Both the position numbers and the translations under genes were made by a program. Below, piece by piece: positions 1 through 6,400 of a stretch of 6,808 nt of DNA. The stretch comes from Clostridiales bacterium (GTDB taxonomy: Bacteria > Bacillota > Clostridia > Oscillospirales > Oscillospiraceae). The DNA is taken from assembly GCA_019418525.1 (NCBI GenBank), contig DYBS01000118.1, forward strand, positions 1 to 6,808. The letters run 5' to 3'. The number at the start of each line of letters is the position of its first letter. The first letter of the stretch is position 1. The notes under the pieces were generated by a model. The model had not been told where the DNA came from, did not search any database, and saw only the letters and a list, made by a program, of their open reading frames with translations.

Positions 1-300
1 CCTGAGAAGGCCCCCGCGGCCGCCGCTCCCCCCGCGGACAAGCAGGAGGCGCCTGTGGATGGGATCGACGAGATCCACAAGCTGCTCCAAAGCGCCTTTC
101 AGGCCTATCAGGAAAACGGCTTTGCCAACCTGGCCGCGGCCGGCTCCTTCCTCAAAAAAGCCAGGCCAGATTTTAAATGCCGTACTTATGGCTACTCCAA
201 GCTGCCGCAATTTCTGGAGGCCTTTCCCCGGCGGTATGAAGTCAAGCGGCAGCGGGGAAAAGGAAACTCTACCATTGTTGTCTATCGGTGCGTGAAGTGA
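1..300 (+). CDS. C-terminal part of an OST-HTH (LOTUS) domain protein, 5'-truncated by the window
   Basis: Frame 1 is open from the first base to the TGA at 298-300, so this is the end of a longer gene. The first 20 or so residues are an Ala/Pro/charged linker. From about base 73 there is a winged-helix OST-HTH domain: helix beginning IHKLLQSAFQAYQENGF, then NLAAAGSFLKKARPDF, the hallmark RTYGYSKLPQFLEAF, and a closing beta-hairpin ending at VVYRCVK. In bacteria this domain usually sits at the C-terminus of NYN (PIN-like, LabA/MARF1-type) proteins and is thought to bind RNA, including G-quadruplex RNA. The catalytic part would lie upstream and is not visible, so NYN-OST-HTH is an inference. 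A GTG at 55 could begin a short 81-residue form, but the open linker upstream and the absence of a convincing ribosome binding site there argue for a long protein. It is followed by its own terminator and is probably not part of the downstream operon. Confidence 0.85.
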   Translation, partial: PEKAPAAAAPPADKQEAPVDGIDEIHKLLQSAFQAYQENGFANLAAAGSFLKKARPDFKCRTYGYSKLPQFLEAFPRRYEVKRQRGKGNSTIVVYRCVK

Positions 301-312
301 ACACGGACCGTG

Positions 313-345
313 GCGCCGCCCCTCGGGGCGGCGCTCTTTTTTTAT
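313..345 (+). terminator. Intrinsic terminator of the OST-HTH gene
   Basis: A GC-only 9-bp stem (313-321 pairing with 326-334, GCGCCGCCC with GGGCGGCGC) is capped by the tetraloop CTCG and followed by TCTTTTTTT. It starts 12 nt after the TGA of the upstream gene. The stem is perfect and the T-tract immediate, so this is a textbook rho-independent terminator that separates the OST-HTH gene from the operon downstream. Confidence 0.93.
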
Positions 346-370
346 GTTGCGCCGCCGGAGCGGGGGTTCT

Positions 371-407
371 AAGATAAACAACATTTGTATAGTATCTTGA
401 CAGATGT
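371..407. promoter_or_regulatory. Candidate TetR-family operator: inverted repeats over the -35 region
   Basis: Two imperfectly nested inverted repeats lie in the AT-rich island before the regulator gene. One is AAGATA (371-376) with TATCTT (393-398), 16-nt spacer. The other is ACATTTGT (381-388) with ACAGATGT (400-407), 11-nt spacer, 7 of 8 positions complementary, and its right arm covers the -35 hexamer. A repressor bound here would block RNA polymerase, as expected for autoregulation by a TetR protein encoded at the head of its own operon. Short inverted repeats occur by chance in AT-rich DNA, so which repeat (if either) is the operator cannot be decided from one sequence. Confidence 0.4.
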
Positions 408-425
408 AGGATAAAGGAATATGAT
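397..425 (+). promoter_or_regulatory. Sigma-70/sigma-A type promoter of the three-gene operon
   Basis: A perfect -35 hexamer TTGACA (397-402) is separated by exactly 17 bp from TATGAT (420-425), one mismatch from the consensus -10. Transcription would start near 432, giving a leader of about 22 nt before the ATG at 454. The promoter lies just downstream of the preceding terminator and in the only AT-rich stretch of the window, and it points at the TetR-MMPL-GLUG operon. With so good a match, basal activity should be high unless repressed. Confidence 0.85.
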
Positions 426-440
426 AGCTGCACCAACGAT

Positions 441-446
441 GGGGGG
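441..446 (+). promoter_or_regulatory. Ribosome binding site that decides the TetR-family start
   Basis: GGGGGG followed by AA ends 7 nt before the ATG at 454. Upstream in-frame ATGs at 421, 439 and 448 are disfavoured: 421 lies inside the -10 hexamer and before the expected transcript start, 439 has no purine-rich site in front of it, and 448 is only 1 nt from the G-run. Confidence 0.75.
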
Positions 447-453
447 AATGACC

Positions 454-1029
454 ATGGCACACCAGACAGAAGAGCATCTGGATCTCCGACAGCGCAAGAC
501 CCGCAGGCTGCTGGTGGAGGCGCTGGCCAAGCTTTTGGAGGAACGCCCCTTCCAGGAGCTGTCGGTCACCGACATCTGCCGCCAGGCGATGGTCCACCGC
601 ACCACGTTCTATGCCCACTTCAACGACAAGCAGGAGCTGCTGCACTACATGCTGGAGGGGATGGAGCGGGAGTGCGCCGCCACCTGCCTGCCCCAGGACC
701 CGGAGCAGAGGCCGCGGGAGTACCTGCTCACCGCCGCGCGCAATGTCTTTGAGTTTTTTGCCCGGCGCCGGACCCTGTACCGGGCCTGCGCCAACAGCGG
801 GGCGGACGCCCGGGCCCGCACGCTGGAGGACTGCGCCGCCGGAGAGCTGTGCCGGCTGCTCTCCGAGCCCCGCTTCCGGGCGGTCTCTCCCCAGGTGGAC
901 CCCCAGGTGGCCGCCCATTTCTATATGGGAGCCATGCTCTCCCTGATCCGCTGGTGGCTCACCAGCGACGACCCGCTCCCCGTGGACCACCTGTTGGCCA
1001 ACCTGGAGCAATTCATTCCCATTCCGTGA
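454..1029 (+). CDS. TetR/AcrR-family transcriptional regulator
   Basis: Encodes 191 residues from the ATG at 454, a normal length for the family. The N-terminal DNA-binding domain spans about residues 12-60: helix RKTRRLLVEALAKLLEERPF, then the helix-turn-helix LSVTDICRQAMVHRTTFYAHF (about 36-56) followed by DKQELL, all typical of TetR proteins. The C-terminal half is helical and ends with FYMGAMLSLIRWWL (about 147-160), resembling the dihydroxyacetone-kinase-regulator (DhaS)-like TetR C-terminal region common in Firmicutes. It is the first gene of an operon with an MMPL exporter, and the promoter carries inverted repeats over the -35. It is therefore probably a ligand-relieved repressor of the operon, comparable in layout to FarR, the TetR regulator paired with the MMPL fatty-acid exporter FarE in Staphylococcus aureus. 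The ligand cannot be read from the sequence. The TGA at 1027-1029 overlaps the ribosome binding site of the next gene. Confidence 0.93.
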   Translation: MAHQTEEHLDLRQRKTRRLLVEALAKLLEERPFQELSVTDICRQAMVHRTTFYAHFNDKQELLHYMLEGMERECAATCLPQDPEQRPREYLLTAARNVFEFFARRRTLYRACANSGADARARTLEDCAAGELCRLLSEPRFRAVSPQVDPQVAAHFYMGAMLSLIRWWLTSDDPLPVDHLLANLEQFIPIP

Positions 1030-1033
1030 GGGG
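1028..1033 (+). promoter_or_regulatory. Ribosome binding site of the MMPL transporter gene
   Basis: GAGGGG ends 6 nt before the ATG at 1040 and overlaps the stop codon of the regulator gene, which favours coupled translation. An alternative in-frame ATG at 1067 has no comparable site upstream. Confidence 0.75.
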
Positions 1034-1039
1034 TAGCAT

Positions 1040-3481
1040 ATGCAGGAAACACGCACTGAAAGTCCCATGACCAAGGTTGCCCGCTTTATCGTGGACAAAC
1101 GCAAGGCCTTTTATCTGGTCTTTATCGCCGCCGTGCTCTTCTGCGCGGCCTCCATCGACAAGGTCCAGGTCAACAACGACATCACCTCCTATCTCCCCGC
1201 CCAGACCGAGACCCGCCGGGGCCTGACCATCATGGACGAGGAGTTCATCACCCTGGGCAGCGCCAACGTGATGGTGTCCAACGTGACCTATCAGACCGCG
1301 CTGGACCTTTCCGAGCGGTTGGAAGCCATCCCCGGGGTGTCCGAGGTGGCCTTTGACGACACAGAGGAGCACTACAAAAATGCCTCCGCCCTCTTCACCA
1401 TCTCCTTTGACGGGGAGGAGAGCGACCCGGCCACGGTGGAGGCCATGAATGAGGTGCTCTCCGAGCTGGACGGCTACGATGTCTACGCCTCCACCCAGAT
1501 TGGCCGGGACGAGTCGGCCAGCCTCCAGAAGGAGATGACCGTCATCTTGGCCATCGCGGCGGTGGTCATCGTGGTGGTGCTGCTCTTCACCTCCAAGAGC
1601 TACATGGAGGTGCCGGTCTACCTCATCGTCTTTGTGGCGGCGGCGGTGCTGAACATGGGCACCAACTTCATCTTCGGCACCATCTCCTTCATCACCAACT
1701 CCATCGCCGTGGTCCTACAGCTGGCCCTGGCCATCGACTACGCCATCATCTTCTGCCACCGGTATATGGAAGAGCGGGACAACGGGCTGGACCCCCGGGA
1801 GGCGGACATTGCCGCCCTGAGCAAGGCCATCGTGGAGATCTCCTCCTCCAGCCTGACCACCATCTCCGGCCTGGTGGCCCTGATGCTCATGCAGCTGCGC
1901 ATCGGCTTTGACATGGGCATCGTCCTCTCCAAGGGCATCGTGTGCTCCATGCTGTGCGTGTTTCTCCTCATGCCGGGGCTGCTCATGCTCTTCAGCGGTC
2001 CCATCGACCGCACCCGCCACCGCAGTCTGGTGCCCAAGATCAACTTCTGGGGCAAGGCCATCGTCCGCCTGCGCTACATCCTGCCCCCCATCTTTTTGGT
2101 GGTGGTAGTAGCCGGGGCGGTGCTCTCCTCCCAGTGCGACTACGTCTTTGACGCCAACGACACCGACTTTAAAAACAAGCCCGACTGGCGCATCGCCGAT
2201 GAGAAGGTGGCCGACACCTTCGGCCAGAAAAATACCATCGCCGTGCTGGTGCCCCGGGGGGACTACAACAAGGAGAAAAACGTCCTGGAGCGGGTAGGGG
2301 AGCTCCCCCAGGTGACCCAGGCCACCGGCCTTGCCAACATCGAGGTGGAGGACGGCCGGATGCTCACCGACGAGATGACGCCCCGGCAGTTCTCCGAGTT
2401 GGCCGGGGTGGATATCGAGCTGGCGCGGCTCCTCTACCAGGCCTACGGCCTGAGTGTGGAGGAGTACGGGGCCATTTTCCAGGACCCGGACGACTACTCG
2501 GTCCCCCTCATCGATGTCTTTGAGTTCCTGCTGGACCAGAAGGACAAGGGCGTGGTGAACCTCACCGGGGAGCAGGCGGACAAGGTGGAGGATCTCCAGG
2601 AGCAGCTGGACGTGGGCCTGGAGCAGCTGCGGGGGGAGAACTGGTCCCGCCTGGTCTTTGTGGCCGATGTCCCTACCGAGAGCGACGAGACCTATGCCCT
2701 GCTGGACCAGATCCGCGCCATCGCCCAGGAGTACTACGGTGACGACGTGATCCTGGTGGGCAACTCCACCAACGCCTTTGACTTGGCCAGCTCCTTCTCC
2801 GGCGACAACATGAAGATCAGCATCCTCACCGCCCTGTTCGTCATGGTGATCCTGCTCTTCACCTTCAAATCGGCGGGCCTTCCCATCCTGCTGGTCCTTA
2901 CCATTCAGGGCTCCATCTGGATCAACTTCTCGGTGCCGGTGATTACCCACACCAATTTGTTCTTCCTGAGCTACCTGGTGGTCAGCTCCATCCAGATGGG
3001 CGCCACCATCGACTACGCCATCGTCATCACCAACCGCTATCTGGAGCTGAAAGCGGAGATGGAGCGGAAGCAGGCGGCGGTGGAGGCCCTGAGCCAGAGC
3101 TTCCCCACCATCCTCACCTCCGGCACCATCATGGCGGTGGCCGGCTTCCTCATCGGGGGCATCTCCACCGACGCCACCATTGGCTCGGTGGGCCAGACCC
3201 TGGGCCGGGGCACCGTCACCTCCATCATCCTGGTCATGACGGTGCTGCCCCAGCTGCTCATGCTGGGCGACGCCCTCATCGAGCGCACCGCCATCACCCT
3301 CAACCGGGACCGCAAGCAGCGCTTCAACCAGGGCACCATGCGCCTGGACGGCCACATCCGGGGCCATGTGGCCGGTTTTGTGGACGGCGAGTTCAAGGGC
3401 GTGCTCCACGGCAGCGTGGACGCCCTCATCGAGAGCAAGTACCAGGAGCTGGACGCCCCGGAACAGGAGGAAGATTCATGA
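1040..3481 (+). CDS. MMPL-family (RND superfamily) exporter
   Basis: Encodes 813 residues with the two-fold RND-type plan. First half: TM1 about 22-38, an outside domain 40-165, then five hydrophobic segments at about 167-184, 191-209, 214-234, 270-285 and 295-318. Second half: TM7 346-363, a larger outside domain 365-590 with a helical stretch near 505-530, then segments at about 592-609, 613-630, 635-660, 690-708 and 722-745. Each half carries the family's Asp-Tyr pair in its fourth helix: AIDYAIIFCHRY (D233, Y234) and GATIDYAIVITNRY (D658, Y659), matching the proton-relay pairs known in mycobacterial MmpL3. Such proteins use proton-motive force to export lipids, fatty acids, siderophores or amphiphilic toxins, but the substrate here is unknown. 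The tail after TM12 has an unusual tetrapeptide repeat (767-798). The gene starts 10 nt after the regulator and overlaps the next gene by 4 nt. Confidence 0.93.
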   Translation: MQETRTESPMTKVARFIVDKRKAFYLVFIAAVLFCAASIDKVQVNNDITSYLPAQTETRRGLTIMDEEFITLGSANVMVSNVTYQTALDLSERLEAIPGVSEVAFDDTEEHYKNASALFTISFDGEESDPATVEAMNEVLSELDGYDVYASTQIGRDESASLQKEMTVILAIAAVVIVVVLLFTSKSYMEVPVYLIVFVAAAVLNMGTNFIFGTISFITNSIAVVLQLALAIDYAIIFCHRYMEERDNGLDPREADIAALSKAIVEISSSSLTTISGLVALMLMQLRIGFDMGIVLSKGIVCSMLCVFLLMPGLLMLFSGPIDRTRHRSLVPKINFWGKAIVRLRYILPPIFLVVVVAGAVLSSQCDYVFDANDTDFKNKPDWRIADEKVADTFGQKNTIAVLVPRGDYNKEKNVLERVGELPQVTQATGLANIEVEDGRMLTDEMTPRQFSELAGVDIELARLLYQAYGLSVEEYGAIFQDPDDYSVPLIDVFEFLLDQKDKGVVNLTGEQADKVEDLQEQLDVGLEQLRGENWSRLVFVADVPTESDETYALLDQIRAIAQEYYGDDVILVGNSTNAFDLASSFSGDNMKISILTALFVMVILLFTFKSAGLPILLVLTIQGSIWINFSVPVITHTNLFFLSYLVVSSIQMGATIDYAIVITNRYLELKAEMERKQAAVEALSQSFPTILTSGTIMAVAGFLIGGISTDATIGSVGQTLGRGTVTSIILVMTVLPQLLMLGDALIERTAITLNRDRKQRFNQGTMRLDGHIRGHVAGFVDGEFKGVLHGSVDALIESKYQELDAPEQEEDS
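3338..3433 (+). repeat. G-x-hydrophobic-x tetrapeptide repeat in the cytoplasmic tail of the transporter
   Basis: Residues 771-794 read as six consecutive tetrads: GHIR, GHVA, GFVD, GEFK, GVLH, GSVD. Glycine falls at 771, 775, 779, 783, 787 and 791, and an aliphatic or aromatic residue falls at the third position each time. Flanking MRLD (767-770) and ALIE (795-798) keep the hydrophobic position but lack glycine. With twelve transmembrane helices this tail is predicted to be cytoplasmic. The strict period of four suggests an extended beta structure, possibly bactofilin-like, but the fold is not established. I do not recognise a named domain for it. Confidence 0.75.
3465..3470 (+). promoter_or_regulatory. 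Ribosome binding site of the GLUG/coiled-coil gene
   Basis: A perfect AGGAGG lies inside the last codons of the transporter gene and ends 7 nt before the ATG at 3478. The start and stop codons share ATGA (3478-3481), the classical arrangement for translational coupling. Confidence 0.85.
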
Positions 3482-6400
3482 AATACACCCAGCGGGGAGC
3501 CGCCCTTCTGACCGCACTGGCGCTCCTCTGTACCCTGACCCTGCCCGCTGCCGCCGCGGCGGACACGGTCACCATCGCCACCGTCCAGGATTGGATGGAC
3601 TTTTCCCAACAGTGTACCCGGGACACCTGGTCCCAGGGCCGCACGGTGGAGCTCACCGCCGATCTGGACCTGAGCAGCTCGGATTTCACCCCGGTGCCCA
3701 TCTTCCAGGGGACCTTCCACGGCAACGGCCACACCATTTCCGGGCTCTCCTTTGTGGGGAAGGGCTCCAAGGTGGGTCTCTTCCGCACCCTGACTCAGAG
3801 CGCCGTGGTGGCGGACCTCACCGTGGAGGGGACGCTGACGCCCCAGGGCTCCGCCGGGCAGGCGGGCCTTCTGGCGGGTGAGAACTACGGCACCGTCCGG
3901 CACTGCGCCGTCCGGGGGGCGGTGTCCGCCCAGGAGGACGTGGGCGGACTGGTGGGCCTCAACGGCGAGGGGGGCGTGCTCACCGCCTGCTCCAGCGCCG
4001 TCACGGTCACCGGCGTGACCAACGTGGGCGGCCTGGCCGGCCAGAATCTGGGCACGGTGGAGAGCTGCACCAACACCGGTGAGGTCAACACCAGGGCCGA
4101 CCAGGATACCCCTACCAGCGTGGGGGGCATCGCGGGCCTGTCCCGCGGGACCATTCGGAGCTGCACCAACACCGGCGCGGTGGGCTATCAGCATGTGGGC
4201 TACAATATGGGGGGCATCGCGGGGCTGCAGTCGGGGGAAATTTCTGGCTGTACCAATACCGCCGCCATCCGCGGCCGTAAGGACGTGGGGGGCGTGGTGG
4301 GCCAGTTTGAGCCCAACACCAGCCTCACCTACGGTCCCTCCTCCCCGGAGCAGATCTCCGAGAGCCTGGAGGATCTCTTTGCCCAGCTGGAGCGCTTCAC
4401 CGACCAGCTGAGCGACATGGCCGCCCGGGGGATCGAGGACGCCGGGGCCGTCCACGACTCCATCTCCGCCATCCAGGACCGCACCCACGCCGCCGGGACC
4501 GAGGGGCGGGAGGACTATCGGACCATGTCCGACCAGCTCTACCAGTACACCACCGCCATCAGCGGCAGTCTGGACGGGCTCCAAGAGGCGCTGGATCAGT
4601 TCAGCGGCCAGGGGAACACCCACCTTCAGGAGGCGCTGGACCAGAGCGACCGGATGCTCACACGGCTGGACGACCTCATGTCCCAGGCGGACAGCGGCCT
4701 GGGACAGTCCATTGAGGCCCTGGAGGACACCGTCTCCTCCATCCAAACCCAGCTGGACCAGATCACGACCCACCGCCAGGCCATGGTCCGGGAGCTGGGA
4801 CAGCTGCGGCAGTACCTGAAACAGGTGGCCCAGTACATCGCCGCCGGGGATTATGAACAGGCTCTCCAGCTCCCGTTCCCGGCGCTGGACCTGAAGGGGC
4901 ATTTCGACGGCATGTCCGGGGCCGCCGAGGAGGCCGCCCACCTGGCCGCCCAGCTGCCCGGGCAGTGGGGGGACATCTACCGCCACACCTCGGCCGGGAT
5001 GGACCAGACCGGGGCGGAGCTGGACGAAGCCCAGGAGGCCCTCTACGGGGCCCTCACCGCCCTGAATCAGGACTGGGACCAGGCCTCCTCCTCGGTGCAG
5101 GCTGAGCTGGACACTGTGAGCCGTGAGAGCGATCACATCCGGGACCTCCTCAAGAGCTACACCGACACCCTGGGGGACAAGGCCCAGTCCGCCGTGGATG
5201 ACATCGACCGGGAGCTCACCGCCATCCAGGACCGGGTGGACAGCATGACCCAGGCCGCCGGGGCGGACAACGACGCCCTCCACGCCACCAGCCAGGCCAT
5301 TCTGGACCAGCTGGAGGAGGTGCGCCAGGCCATCTCCGGGCTGGGAGAGGAGCCGGAGCTCACCGTCACCGACCTCACCGACGGGATCGACCAGGGCCCC
5401 GGCCTGGTGAAGGGCTGTACCGCGTCCGGCACGGTGGAGGGGGACTCCAACGTGGGCGGCATCGTGGGCACCGTGTCCACCGAGGTGGGAGACGACCCGG
5501 AGGCCACCTTCAACCTGGGGGACATGAAGCTGATGAGCGACGTGTACGCCACGCTGCGGGCGGTGGTGCGGGACTGCCGCTTTGACGGGGCCGTTACCGT
5601 GAAAAATGAGTGCGGCGGCGGCGTGGCCGGGCGCTGTGAGGCCGGGGCCATTCTGGACTGCGCCGCCCGGGGCACGGTGGAGACCGGCGGGGACTACTGC
5701 GGCGGCATCGCCGGGAGCACCCGGGGCAAGGTGATCCGCTGCGCCGCCCTCACCGACCTCACCGGCGGGAGCTGGCTGGGCGGCATCGCCGGTCTGGGAC
5801 AGGATATCACCGACTGCCGCGCCATGGTGCGCGCCGACGGCGACGGGGAGTACCGGGGGGCCATTGCCGGACAGGCGGAGGGTACCCTCACCGGGAACCG
5901 CTATCTGATGGAGGAGCTGGCCGGTGTGGACGGCGTGGACTATGCGGGCACCGCCCAGGGCCTGGACTTCGCCTCCTTCGCGCAGCTCTCATATATCCCC
6001 ACCGACTTCCTCACCTTCTCCTACCGCTTTGTGGTGAACGGGCAGACGGTGGCCGAGATCCCCTTTGCCTACGGGGACGATCTGGATCTGAGCCAGGTGC
6101 CGGAGGCCCCGGAACAGGATGGCCAGTACGGCCAGTGGCCTGAGTTCCCCACCCAGGACCTGCGCCGCTCCCTGGTGCTGGAGGCCCAGTTTGCCGCCCC
6201 CACCTCCACCCTGTCCGACCAGGAGGGGGTGGCCCAGCTGCTGGTGGAGGGCACCTTTGCCCCTGACGCGGCCCTCTCCGTGCAGCAGGAGGAGCTGCCC
6301 GGCCAGGAGGTGGACGGCGGCACGCCCCACGCAGCCTGGAGCTATACCGTCACCGGCAGCCAGGCGGACACCCTTACAGTCCGCCTGCGGGCGGACGGGG

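Noticed and set aside
421..453. N-terminal extension of the regulator from the ATG at 421
   Set aside because: The ATG lies in the -10 hexamer, upstream of the expected transcript start, and the 11 added residues do not look like a TetR N-terminus.
301..453. Riboswitch, tRNA or small RNA in the gap before the regulator
   Set aside because: The gap holds only a terminator hairpin, a promoter and inverted repeats; the leader is about 22 nt, too short for a riboswitch, and no cloverleaf or other RNA fold is apparent.
1715..3409. 564-codon minus-strand open frame opposite the MMPL gene
   Set aside because: Composition (His, Gly, Asp, Gln rich, no domain) is typical of an antisense shadow of a high-GC gene with many Ile/Val/Leu/Asp codons; no promoter or ribosome binding site supports it.
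3338..3478. Possible frameshift or fusion at the 3' end of the transporter gene, given the odd repeat tail
   Set aside because: The frame runs on without interruption, the codon bias is unchanged, and the ribosome binding site and ATGA overlap for the next gene are correctly placed, so the tail appears to be genuine.
3037..5283. Very long open frame on the minus strand (748 codons) opposite the transporter end and the GLUG gene
   Set aside because: The plus strand has clear families, starts and ribosome binding sites here. The minus-strand product is a Gly/Val/Leu/His-rich low-complexity shadow produced by the G/C third-position bias of the real genes, with no recognisable domain.
3850..5907. 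Possible tandem DNA repeats or a CRISPR-like array in the GLUG gene
   Set aside because: The recurrent GGGCGGCATCGCGGG-type DNA comes from the GG-hydrophobic-AG protein repeat; unit lengths vary (26-32 codons) and there are no uniform spacers.
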